Below, piece by piece: positions 25,201 through 36,800 of a stretch of DNA of 64,000 nucleotides. The stretch is from contig JAYJMM010000020.1 in NCBI GenBank assembly GCA_037349105.1, positions 62,001 to 126,000 of the forward strand, read 5' to 3'. Numbering within the stretch: the first letter of the stretch is position 1; every line of letters begins with the position of its first letter. The notes under the pieces are model-generated. The model had not been told where the DNA came from and ran no database searches. It saw nothing but the letters and a program-made list of their open reading frames with translations. Both the position numbers and the translations under genes were made by a program. Origin of the DNA: Limnomonas spitsbergensis (taxonomy: Eukaryota; Chlorophyta; Chlorophyceae; Chlamydomonadales).

Positions 25201-26307
25201 GAATGCGCGGTGTCGACCAGACTTGAGATATCTGGCTGCGAGGCCAGCTGGGATTTGATCGGGACTGGTTGGGGATTCGTCTTCGGTTTCACTCAGTCCA
25301 GGGTTATTGCCATGTGTCGGATTCACCGGATCAGGGTATTCAGACGAAGCTGAATCGAGAGTGGTCTTCACAGTCTGCGTAACTATCACAGCCGCTGTGC
25401 CACGTAAACACACGGGTTGCATGAGCTTTACCTCTCCTTGTCGGAGGGTAAGTACTGATGACTGGTCTGGATTGTATTGTAGTTGACAGGAGTGTGTTTT
25501 CATGAAGTCCTCGCCGATTATCATATCAATCGAATCGAGAAACGCTGGTAGGACGTGAACCACAGTCTCAAAATCAGCCCGGCCGAACTTAATTAAGAGA
25601 CTAGCGGAACCTAGGACAATACAATCTCGACCAGCCGCTGTGGCCACAGCACGATATTTACTGGAACGAATCTGGAGTCCCAATTTCTTGGCAAGTTTTG
25701 CACCCATGAAGCAGGAAGATGCACCCGAATCAAATAGACACTTGAGCTTGTTACCATGTACCTGGCCGTCATAGATTGCTGCTAGTTGCTCGTCTTTCTT
25801 GTTCCTATTATTCGTATCAACTGGTTGTCCTGTCTGGTCTGTTTCATCACCTTGAACTTGTGCTAGAACTTGGCACTGGGCAGTTTCTCTCGTGTCAGCT
25901 GGGATTACGAATGCTAGTATGGGAGAAGGTTTCATACTCTTGTTCACAGCAGTACCAACAGCTGAGCTTGATTCAAACGTTTTGACTAGGCTGGATTGTC
26001 GTAATAGCGATTGTAAACCTGCTGCTTGTCTGGATGAAACTAGTAAGCAAGAACTGGTTTTGGGTCTGTTGTTTAAGTAAAGCCTTGCTGCAGCTCTAGT
26101 CTTAGCAACGTATATCTGGTGCGTATCTGGTGAGCGAGAAAGAATGACTGGGAGAGCACAGGTGCATTGGCAGCGTTCGTTACAAAGTACTGTGTCGTAC
26201 GTCAGGAAGCTGGCAGTCATAATCTCAGGCAAGGCAGTAGCAACCGCAGCGCACACGAGACATCTATGGACAGGAGGTGGACCCGGAAATACAACCTGTT
26301 CTAGTTC
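22237..26307 (-). CDS. pol: gypsy Pol polyprotein (PR-RT-RH-IN-chromodomain)
   Basis: About 1356 residues, in the same frame as Gag and directly after its single UAG (26310-26308), so it is probably made by stop-codon readthrough. There is no ATG near the start. Order: aspartic protease with FDSGAS (about 25731); RT with LDMAGGFHQL and YIDDIM (about 24478-24490); RNase H with LISDASVTGCGAVLTQ and VTDHNPL; integrase with an H-H-C-C zinc site (HDTPLAGHF ... CASCQRNK), DDE residues in MDFVFDLP, SDRDVRF and a TDGQTERMN block; C-terminal chromodomain (KWVGYDETHNSWEPLKNL). The chromodomain places it among chromoviruses and would bind modified histone tails to steer integration. All catalytic motifs are present and there is no internal stop, so the gene looks intact. 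Confidence 0.95.
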   Translation of the reverse strand, partial: ELEQVVFPGPPPVHRCLVCAAVATALPEIMTASFLTYDTVLCNERCQCTCALPVILSRSPDTHQIYVAKTRAAARLYLNNRPKTSSCLLVSSRQAAGLQSLLRQSSLVKTFESSSAVGTAVNKSMKPSPILAFVIPADTRETAQCQVLAQVQGDETDQTGQPVDTNNRNKKDEQLAAIYDGQVHGNKLKCLFDSGASSCFMGAKLAKKLGLQIRSSKYRAVATAAGRDCIVLGSASLLIKFGRADFETVVHVLPAFLDSIDMIIGEDFMKTHSCQLQYNPDQSSVLTLRQGEVKLMQPVCLRGTAAVIVTQTVKTTLDSASSEYPDPVNPTHGNNPGLSETEDESPTSPDQIPAGLAARYLKSGRHRAFIAVLTPHAIDPDEELQPVPNPDGEPDEPSSTCREKITFNLNHVPPDMRTSITSLIDEYADIFSETPRAGGAKVPPLEHTIDLVAGAKPPFRRNFRLSPAESEELKKQVAELLDKGIITPVNSPYGAPVLFIKKPNGGLRFCLDYRALNELTVKLRYPLPRIDDLLDAARGASCFSCLDMAGGFHQLLISEEDQPKTAFATPFGHYAWRCLPMGLSNAPSQYQSTVNKIFANLAFVLIYIDDIMILSQTPEQHLQHLRQVFDKIRDSGLQVKFSKCKFLQNQVKYLGHILSKQGVAADPDKIKSLTEWEFPTSATGVLQFLGLANYFRKFIPNLSRLAAPLYHLTKKTVQFSGDADALLAFQAIKEALASPPVLAYPNPDLPYELISDASVTGCGAVLTQLDRPVAYFSAKFSPAERNYTTGEQELLGIIKALKEWRCYLEGGNGLNIVTDHNPLTFFSKQPTLSRRQARWSEFLSRFEFTVKYRPGATNPADSLSRLPHQGPSHEAVLFAITVNESCPDFMQRIKNESSIDPEFKNSSTTREWSLKNGYWSHAGLVIIPAALRQEVIREHHDTPLAGHFNWKTTLDYIKRQFWWPSIQADVQQYVSSCASCQRNKSANKRPFGQNQPLAIPDSRWHTVTMDFVFDLPQSASGHDGIMVIVDKLTKFVCLAPVRKSSTSEDIARIFISHVFQHHGFPRNIISDRDVRFTSSFWKTMCVRLGMQPRFSTAFHPKTDGQTERMNRVVEEVLRHFIDGNHVTWEELLPVVAMSINNAKTSTTRHTPFYLNCGRNPHTPLSIDIPDKQIPALDSVFSDLDDTLVQVQKMLRSAQDRQSSYADKRFRAPHTFQPGDQVLLSTRNFKFQTGVKKLHPKYIGPVTILSLTSGGNAARVQLPENYTRVHPVFHVSLLRPFKPSTISNPVPVEPLVIDGLPVYKVESLLSHRIRRVGKKRVKQVLIKWVGYDETHNSWEPLKNLTPDLLLVAQKLFE

Positions 26308-27495
26308 CTACTGGGAGTCCTTGTTGGGGGGCCTGTTCTCTTTCTTGTCGGGGCAATCGCGTGCTCGGTGGCAGCCCCCTCGGCAGTACCAGCAGATGTT
26401 GTATTCGAGGAGTGAGGCCTTGGCTGCGGGAGACAGCGCACCCACGTAGCGCCAGTAGGGGCACTTCTCAGGGGGCTCCTTGTACTTCTTGGCCTCCTTC
26501 CCGGAGCTGGTCTGGTGCTCGTCAGACTTGCGCTTGGCCTCGGTGTGAGCCATGCGCCCCTTGATGCGGTTGGATCCCTGGGTCTGGTAGTCCTGTTTAC
26601 GGGAATGAAAAACTTGTCTGGGTGCGGTACTGGTAACTGGGTAGTAGCCAGATGTAGGCAGAGGGGTGGGCTGGGCTGGTACAGTCATGCGCAAGTTTTC
26701 AATTTGAGCATATTTCATGAGGTCTTTTAGAGACTGCCAAGTCTTGCCATTCTGGTCTAGAAAGCATCGCTGCCTCAGTTCAGGTCGCATGCCTGCTAGG
26801 TAATGTACGCACAGTGTGGTCTGGTTTTCGCTGGGCAGGAGTCTCGTGACATGCATGAACTGGTGGGTGTACTGCGCAGCTGTCTGGTTGCCCTGCGTAA
26901 TCAGGCCACCCACTAGTTGCTCTCTAGCTACGTCGACTGGGTCTCGTACCTCGCCTGAGACGAAGCTGGTGAGCTCCTGAACGAACTCGTCGTGCTCGAA
27001 CACCATGTGCGATAGCAGGAAGTTCATGATGAACTCCTTGATCTCTGGGTCGTCGACGAAGACGCTGATATCCTCTGGATAGTTGTGGCCGTTCTCGATG
27101 AGCCAGGTTCGCAGCTCCTCGAGTGTCATCGCAATTAGTCTCGGCTTGTCCTTGCATCGGATGAAGAACCTGGTATCCATCCTGCCAGGTGGCGGAAGGG
27201 CTGGGAGGGTACGACGTGGGCGGAAATTAGATTCCCTCGGGTGCAAGACATGAGTTGTTGCTCGTTGAACAAGTGTTGGGCCAGTGTGCAAGATGGGCTG
27301 GTTACGCATGTTCATGTGCACATTATTCGGCCTTGTATCGGAACTCATTCTGGGCAGGTCATTGTCGTCAGGGATGACAATCGGGCTGGTCTGGTACTGG
27401 ACAGGATTCACGACAGGATTTTGGGCTGGTACTAGGGTGGGGACTCCGTTCAAATTTGGAGAAGGCTGGTCAAGGAGAGAATTCCACAAGGTTAA
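26308..27495 (-). pseudogene. gag: gypsy Gag, distal part (capsid and nucleocapsid)
   Basis: C-terminal about 395 residues of Gag. They contain the retrotransposon capsid region (around FIRCKDKPRLIAM to LMKYAQIENLRM) and a CCHC zinc knuckle, CWYCRGGCHRARDC (about 26388-26347), which binds RNA. The gene is cut at 27492-27495 by the LINE; its 5' part is at 38872-39325. Taking out the LINE and one TTAA copy gives an open frame of 545 codons, so Gag was intact before the insertion. It ends CAG-UAG-GAA, in frame with pol. Confidence 0.9.
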
Positions 27496-27802
27496 GACAC
27501 GCCCAACCCCACGAAGCCCTCCATCGGAGGCCGATGCCCAGGTACTCACCCTCAACCTCTGTCCAACAGACTTAGAAATCAAAGTTCCCCAAACTAGCCA
27601 AATCCCTTGCCGCCCATCCAGTGACACCAGCCGACACAACATCCCAGCAACATTTTCCGTCGCTACGCTCACTCTGCTGATAATTGCATGCTTAATTCCG
27701 CTATCTGCTTCTTCTCCACCTATGCACACAACAACCCCGTTTTCTCCCGGCCCGACTCACCACGTGCATACACCAATTACGATTTCCTGCTTTCTTACCC
27801 AG

Positions 27803-30800
27803 ATGAGCGACGCGAATCTCGCGACCAACCCGCCTGCTGCTGTCCGTCACAGCGATGGCAACGTGGAAGCTACCATTTGGCTCACCGACCCTGACCTCCC
27901 TGCACTCCTCCGGAAATTCTCACACCGAGTCCTCGACGATGGCGAACAAAATGGCACGGTCTGCATGCAGACCCGACTGCAAAACTATCGAAAGGTCGTC
28001 GAGGGCTGCCAGCACACGTTCCACCTGACCGGCATTCCGAGAGACGAAGCGAGCATCCCTGCTGAGCAATCGAAACTGCTGCTCTTCTACAACCTGTACC
28101 CCCCCACCACGCCTGAGGCAGAGGTCCAAACGCTGCTCAAAACGTTTCTAAAACGGCTTGTCACCGCCACAGGCTGTGCGGTTGCGAACTTCGAGACTTA
28201 CACCACCAAAGGGGGTAACATCACGAGGGTCTATTTCGAGGACGCCCGTTCTGTTCTCCGCATCCACCTCATGCTTTACGACGACACGACGGCATTTGAA
28301 TGTCCTACACGCCTGCGTTCATTCGTGCGCACGGAGCTGGGCTTGACTGCCCCTTGCGACGACACCATGGAGCTCCAACTACGGGCTGTCGTACTGCAGG
28401 TGATGCCAGACACCCCCTTGCACACCACCCTGACGCAACACCTCAGCAATTACCCCCGCGGTGCCCCACGGGCTATTGCTCTCCGTGAGCTCTCCCGGGC
28501 CCTGTCACTTGCGGGTCCCAGCGTAGAGTTCCAGACGTTCGACTACGACCGCGACAACTCGCAGTTCATCTTCCATGCGGTCGTCACCGGAGAATCGTTC
28601 AGGGAACGCCTTATGGCGCAATCTACTACACCGGGCCAGCCCCGGGCAGGCATCCCAGTGGGTGATTCCCTCATGTGCCTTCTGCCATGTGACCTGTCCT
28701 TCTTGACCGCCCTCTACAACGACAGCAGGCACACACACACCGCATCCCCCCAATTTCAGCTTGCTGTGGCCATCACCAACAAGCCGGACCTCAACCGCCC
28801 TGATGTTGTGTTGAAGGCTGTCAAAGCCCTCTTCTTGGCTGCTGACAAAGTGTTGACCTCTGCACCCCGCCTTGTGCGCACCAACATGCGCCTGCAATGC
28901 AAGACGAACCCTTGCCAAATCTACGCCGTTTCTGTCGATCGCTTCGAAGATCTACTGCTCTTCACCAACCTCTCCCGCACCATCCGGGTGGGCGGCATCG
29001 ATTCAGACAAACTCCTCGTCGGTCCTGGGGGCCGTAACAATCCCTACGGACAGTGGCTGGACCTGAGCATCGGCAACCTCGGCGCTATCCTTGCCGAGTC
29101 AAAACAATCCCCCAGCGGCGTGTGGGAAACCTTCTCCGAGGTCATGGCCCGCCGGCCAGACCTGAAACAGAAGACACTTCATGAGCAACACCAGCAGGAT
29201 TACCTCACGTTGCACCCCGTACGGATGCCCCAGAACAAGCGCCCGGCAAACACCTCTGGCGGCTACCGCCAAAAGCCACGCATGACCCTGGTACGCCCTT
29301 TTGTGCCTGCCATGATTCCCCTTGATCTACATGACCCCATTCCCTGCTACCCTCTCTTGCCATACACCCCACACTCCATTCCAGTTTTACTCAGCTCTCA
29401 TCTTCACATTCCCACTGACACCTCTATTTTTCAACACCAAACAACCACCACACTAGCACTTTGTCATCACACACCACCTCCGCCCCCCTCCACATATCTT
29501 CCCTTCTCACTCCCTTTCACCCCTCGCTCCCCTTGCCCACCCCTTATTCCGCCCTTTAGGACTAGCAAGTCCACCAACGCCAAGTCTTCAAGCGCTCTGC
29601 CAGAGATATTAAGTTGGCTACGCCACGTGCAAAGTACAATTCTGCGTTATCAGATTCCTTGCCTTCACAGCCATAATTATGCCGTTACCCTGACCAATAT
29701 TCGAATACATCTATTAAACAGCATGGTTCACTTTGGAAACATTATTTTATTTGCTAGCACCCTCAGTTTCCTATGCAGTACACTGATTATACATCATATT
29801 TTATGCCTCCCCCACCCTTGTAATCCATCGCTCGGGAACTACCCACCGTCTCCATTAACCTCACCCCATGCCTCACAACCTACTCCCGCTATCCCGATCC
29901 CCGCTGTCCTTCAGGCCAGACATACACTTCCGCCCTCAGCTCATCTTCCTCTACCTCCAGCCCACATATCCCCCAAACCTACCACTCGCTCCACAACAAA
30001 ACAATGGCTACAATCTCTCTGGATCATAAAGATAACAAAATGCTACACCCCCCACCGTCATTATCAGCGGTTCCTACTGAGTAAGGCTAAGCGTCTTTTA
30101 GCACGTCTAACACATAGAAAAAAAACAGATCCTTCCGTACTCCGTCTCCTTTCCCACCACATCTCCTTGCTCCAACACCCTCCTCTATCTCCTAGACCTA
30201 CAAATATTTCCCCTTCTTTCCGTTGCCCCCCGATCGGAGGCATTTCTGAAACCCATGCCTTACAATGCTCACCTACCACCCCCCATATCCTGCCTATTGG
30301 TCTTTACTTCGAGCGTCAAGTGGCCCAATACTGCCAACTTCATGCATACAACAACCTTGTACAATACGCCTCCACTACATGCACTCAAATCTCTGCGTGG
30401 TGCACTCAACAAAGCCGCCTACCTAAATATCCACACCACAAGCGCCTCTGGCTCCATCCTGAAAACTACTACGACCCGTCCCGAGGAAATTTTTCTGACG
30501 CTCTCTTCTCCTTCTGGCTACATGAAACCCAACATCTCAATAAGACGCGCATCATGGACAGATCTACTCCCATAGTAACCCCCACTAACCTTGCCCACCT
30601 CTCCCAGCTCACCATACATGATCTAGACATGGCTCTCATTTCCATGCAACAGTCCCACGGATTGGCCTACCCTGGCTTTGTTGTTCACACCACAGAGCTG
30701 GCTGGATATGGGCACGCATCTACCCTCCTCAAGTACAACGGAGCCTGGATTTGGCTTGACCCTGATGACCCCACACGCTCCACCATTGTCGGGCCTGACG

Positions 30801-33800
30801 GTCACTATAACCTTACCCTCCTTCGCACTCTAGCATGCAGTGTCTTTGCCCTGGTCCCAAGTACCACGTTAGAAGCCTGCCTTGAGGCCTCGCACTTTCG
30901 TCCCTCGCACGCCACTCCTACCCCACCCGAATATGCCACCATCATTGACATTGACGTGGAGGGTGCACCACCCATGCACCTCCCAGCAGTGACACCAGTC
31001 CCCCAAGCTCCAATCCCCCACCCATCACAAAAATCACCTTGTACTGCTCCTTCTCCGCTCCGCACCATCGCCGCTCCAAACAGCACAGCGCTTCGCATTG
31101 CTCCTCCGACATCGCGATCATGTACTTCGCACTCCTTTTCCTCGGCCAAGACCCCCCCGCTTCAGTCAGGCTCCACATTCCAAGATTCCAAATCCATTTC
31201 TTTCACTACTTTTAATCACCAAGGACTACGTTCTAACTTACGAGACCTGTCCGACCTCGTCAAATCCAAATGCCCACACTTTCTCTTTGGACAGGAAACA
31301 CACATCTTTTCATCCCAGCATACTCAGCTTCGTAAAACTTGCTCGATTTTCGCGTCCTACGCTCTTTTTTTCAGCAGCTTACCCAACTCCACGGACCTCT
31401 CTCGATGCCGGCCAGGAGCTTCTGCACCAGGTGGAGTTCTCCTAGCAATAAAAAAAAAATACACCCAGCACCCTCTATTCAAACGCCAAACGATCCCTAC
31501 CAGCATCACAGGCTACTGCATACATGTTTCCCTGCCCATGGCCAATAATATGGTCCTCCATGTTCTAAGTGTCTACATGCCCCCCGGCCATGCCATCCTC
31601 AAAGCTGCATGCATGGACTACATTGCATCCCAAATCGCTACCCATGACCCAGTCTCACACTTCTTTATAATTGGCGGAGACTTTAATCATCATCTAGGCC
31701 CGGTCATGCACCCTGGCTTCAGCTCTTTCCTCCATGCCAGCAACCTCACCCCCATCAATGCTTCCTCTACTCAGCACACTACCCATTACCCCCACAACTC
31801 ACAGTGCAGGCCATCTATGATCGATGATATCCTCCTCTCTACCAACCTCCCCCGCTCTACTTACACAAGTATGGCAGACGTAACATGCCATGTCCCTACC
31901 TTTTGCCAATATTTCTCGGATCACCTGCCACTCAGTATTACCTGCCCCAAGGCTATGCTTCCGATCCTCAGGTCTCCAGTCCCATCTTCCCCGTCCCAAC
32001 CTCTTCTTCATCAGACCACTACACCCAACCCCTGTCCACCTGCCCCCATTGCTCGTCCCACTGAAGTTAAACAGCCCATACCCAAACCCAACCTAGATAT
32101 TACACGCCAAAAACTGAACACCAATCTATCCACAGCGTGTGACTCCCTATTGGCACACAGCACCCACCTCTTAGACCGCATATACCAAGATGTACCTCGG
32201 ACCTCTTGTGGCACCCGCCCCTCCATCCCTTGGACAGCATGTAAACAGATAATCAAAGACCTTCAGCTTGACATCCCATCGCTCGCCTCCTCCCACACAG
32301 ATCTCCTCGATGCGGCCTTGTTGATCATGAAACAGTGTTGCCCAACCAGAACTGTTGCCCCTCCAAACCCTTGTGGCCAAGCCCGCCCCCGACAATGCTA
32401 CCTCCCAAGAACTGTCCAGAAGAAAATATCCGCCCGTTTGCATACCATCACTGTCCTCTTCTTTGCACGACGTTTCCTCATGCGCCTGCTAAATTCTCCA
32501 GAGTTCCCCACCGCCGTCCATCCTAATACCGACCCCCACTTTGCCACACGTGCCCGGCTCCTCCTTGCACTAGAGTCTGAAACTTGCCTTGGTCAAATAA
32601 ATGCCCGTCATCCACATTGCCACAACACCCCTCACCGTGGTAACTTGGTCGACCTGCTCCCTTCTCTCCCTGCTTCCGATGGCCCTGACCCCCATGCTAC
32701 CTGGTCCAACTGGATCCACACATGCGACGCGCACATACGCTCCACCCGGAGGCGCATCCGAAACACCACTAAGCCACATAGTGAACGCAATACCCACCGA
32801 CGACGTCTGACACGCCTTCTCTTCACTTCCCCCCGTCAGGCCCACAACATCATCTTCCAGGATTCCACAGACACCGTATCTTCCGAAATCACCTCAGTCC
32901 GTAATACAACCACCCAACACCTTCTTACTGACCCAACGGACATGGTTCAATACACTGAATCCCACTTCGGCAGAGAATGGGCGCATGACCCCTCCCTCCC
33001 TACCCATGATCCCTTTCCTTGGGCGGCCACAGGCGCAATTGATGCATTCACTCTTGACACGCCTGCCAAATCCCACTCCACACCAACTTCTACCCTGCTT
33101 CCATATGTCACCCGAACACACCTCTTTCATCGTGTCCTCCACAAATTATCCAACAATAAAAAGCCAGGCCCAGACGGTGTCCCCAATGAACTTCTTCGCA
33201 TCATGCCATCTTCATTCAAGTCCTCCATACGTAACCTCCTTATCCTCATGTGGGTCACTGGCTCTACCCCAGACACATGGAAAGTCTCACATACCACTCT
33301 TCTCCATAAAAAGGACGACCCCTCTATCCTGACAAATAAACGACCCATTGGCATGCACAACACTATCTACAAACTTTGGACTCGTTTTGTCAGTACTGTC
33401 ATATCTGAATTTTCTGAGGACCACTGCATACTCAGTCCTTCCCAAGAAGGGTTCCGAGCTAAACATAACACCTCTCGCCATCTGCAACGTCTTGTACATC
33501 TTCTAGAGGATGCCCAAGCATCCAACCGCAATATCTACATTGCCTATGTGGACCTCACTAACGCATTCAACACCATAAACCATGACAAGCTCTACCGTAT
33601 TATGGATACCCTAGGATACCCTGAAGATTCTGTCGATGTCATCAAAGGCATCTACACTAATGCCTCTACCCGTATCATTCTCCAGCGGTCTTCAGGTCTT
33701 GCTACTCATCCTATCCCTGTGGGTCGAGGCACCATTCAGGGGGACACTCTGTCTCCCCTGGTTTTCAATATCTACATGGAACCTTGTCTCAGATGGTGCA

Positions 33801-36800
33801 ACACTGGTGGCCATGGCTTCACCCCCTCATGTGCTATCCCCCTAGGCATGAAACACCCTTGTGCCCTCACTCTCTCCACCCTCGCCTTTGCTGATGATAT
33901 GGCCCTTCTCTCCCATTCTCACGTTCGCCTCCTTCATCAACTTCAAAAACTCACTGATTATTGCACATGGGCAGGTCTGACGCTCAACGCTTCCAAATGT
34001 GCACTTACTGGGGCGGCTCACCATGCAGCTCTTACAGGATTGGCCCACACTATTGCCGAGCAAACCGCCCTCCTTCATGCCCAACTACACAATAAATTTT
34101 TTGTGAACGGCATCCCCTTTCCATTCTTCCCTCCCTCAAAATCTTACAAATACCTTGGTGTTTACATCAACACCCTTCTCAGCTTTAAAGATCATCTCGA
34201 TGCCATCACTGCCACTATCCAAGCGAAATCACGTAGCCTCATCATGGCCGATGTCGCCCCCCAACACATTCTCATGATCATCAACAGGGTCCTTCGCCCT
34301 AAAATTACGCATTCCCTATCCATTGCACCTTTCTCAGAAGTGGATATACGGATACTCGATACCCTGCTTGCCAGAGTCCTCCGCATTTGCATGAATCTTG
34401 GCCACTCCTACCCCACCGCCCTTATACTCACACCCACAGATCGGGGGGGTGTTGGCCTCACCTCCCTCCTGACAGATTACACCCAGATTTCCGCCCTTAC
34501 CCTCACCCGAGCCCTGAACGATGAAGGTTCCCTCGGGACCCTCACTTCTGGCGTTTTGAACCAACAACTGGACACTCATGGACAACTCCCCCTCACGTCG
34601 CTTGTGCGACCCACTAGAACTTTTCACTCGTTACCGCTCCCCATGCGTCAACTTTCCCTCATGCACCATGCTCAACTTGCTCTCCATCGTTGCTCATCAG
34701 GCCCTTCCCCTATTACCTCTGGAGTTCAAGAACTCCTCGGCAATGCCATGTGGCGACAACTGACCCACATCCTCTCACCCACACCTCCTCCACCTGACAC
34801 TACCCTGCCATTTATGCCTATTCCTCCCTACACTCCAACACCACAGAGTTCCACCCTCCTCATCACTCCAGAACTACTCCATCCTCTTTGTCGTCTGGGC
34901 ATCACGTCCTTGGAACCACTTACCGTCATGACTGGACCTCACATTTCTACCTTCCAGCCATCCACGTACCTGTCTGCAACATTCAAAGGTAAAGCGCGCC
35001 GTCGTTGGATACAACAGGCCCAAGTCTCGCTCAACCGTATCACCCTGCTCCTTAATGGGCATCCCTCTGACCAAGCCCTCAGCTACACGCGCTTTTCTGC
35101 ACTCCCCCTCCATCAGCGCCACATCACGATCGCCCATGACTTCTCCCAACTCCCTCAGGTTGTCTCGACCACCCTCCCCCACATCGCCTCTGCTCCCAGT
35201 GCCGACCAGGCCCTTGGTCTCCTCCCCCAATGCTTCTCCCCACGCCCTCAAGCAACTTCAAAGCGCGCCCGTCCCACTATCCCCCGTAGTACTCATACCC
35301 GCGCTCCAGAGCTCTTTCCCAACCCAGGCCTTCCCTCTAGCCCACCCCTTCCTCATGCTCCCTTTGTCCTACACTTGGGCACAACACCATGCCCCCTACT
35401 CCCCCACCATCCCAACTACATTCTCGACCTTTCATGCCCCCCTCCCTCTCCTCCCCCTGTCCCTTCCACCTTGCCCCACATCCCTCCTCCCACATTGTTT
35501 GTCCTGGACCTGGCTGCACCCCCCGGTCCCCCACTCCCTCATCATCATGACTACATTCTAGACCTCTCATGCCCCCCTCCCCCGCCCCCCCCCGTCTATG
35601 CCCCCCCACGACTCGCTCAGGATTGTTGGATCAACCGTTCGTCTCGTCCACCCTATCGTTCCTCTACCCCACACCACCCTCCCTTAAACCGTACATCCCT
35701 CTCACGTAAGCGGACATTACCAGACCAAGCACACCCACATACGGACCCCGCCTGTCCCTTGCTTCCTCCTTCCCCTACCCGTCCCCTTGACCTCGGCCTC
35801 ACAAACCTCCAACGTCAAGGGCTCTGGCGTTTACGCTCCACAAATCCCCATCCCCGCACCCAATGGGTCCCATCCTCTGCGAACCAAGATCACTCATGCA
35901 TCGACCAACACGTCTCCTTTAACATAAATCCTGTCCATCCTGACTTCGACATCATACCACCACATTCCTTCACTATCCAGATTGGACTCCACTCACCCTC
36001 TTCCGGCCCGTTACACCCTCCCCCCTTACCTTCCGCCCCTGCCTCTGATCCGCAACCCCTTCCATGGCAATGTCACTATGCCTACCTATACCGCCCAAAT
36101 GGCACTCTTGTTGGTTGCATCCCTGCCCGCCGCCTGCACTGGCTTCGTGCATGCTATGATCATACGAAACTTACCCTTCCTGCCCTACACCTCGCCCACT
36201 CTGAGGGTTCCTTCGAGCAAGATCTTGCTTCCCTTCTTGCCCGATACCCCATTCATACCAAGCACAAAACAGGAACCGCGCCTAACACGACTTGGTGTCT
36301 CCCGGAACCCATGATGCAAGTGCTCTCAGATACCATGTCCACCCATCTCCACCGTTTTGCTTCTCCTCTCGACGTCTCCTACCATGCACGCACATACTAT
36401 ACCACCCACCATCACGATTGTCTTTTTGGGGCTCTCCATAATGCGTACTCCACACCTTGGACCGGCAGCTCGTTCGTTCATCCAGACTTCAAGATAAAAA
36501 CAATCACAAAGGCAATCCGTTGGGCCGTCTCATCCGCCAGCATGACTACGGTACCCACATGCACTATTATCCTTACCCCAGTTTGGACGAACTCATCTTT
36601 CATGAATTGGACCTCCCGTGCCAATATGGTTCATGTTCTGACTCTTCATACCGACCCCAACTTTCGCTTTTCAGCCCCGGACCACTTGGCACACATCTAC
36701 ACAGCAACCCAACCAACATACGGCACTCCCAAATGGCCACTACAACTTCTTGTCATTGGTAACACAGAGGGCCTCGCTCGCTTCTACCCTGACCCACCTC

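Noticed and set aside
27284..27802. N-terminal extension of the LINE ORF upstream of its ATG
   Set aside because: 27284-27491 is antisense gypsy gag and lies outside the LINE; 27496-27721 is the LINE leader. The frame is open there by chance.
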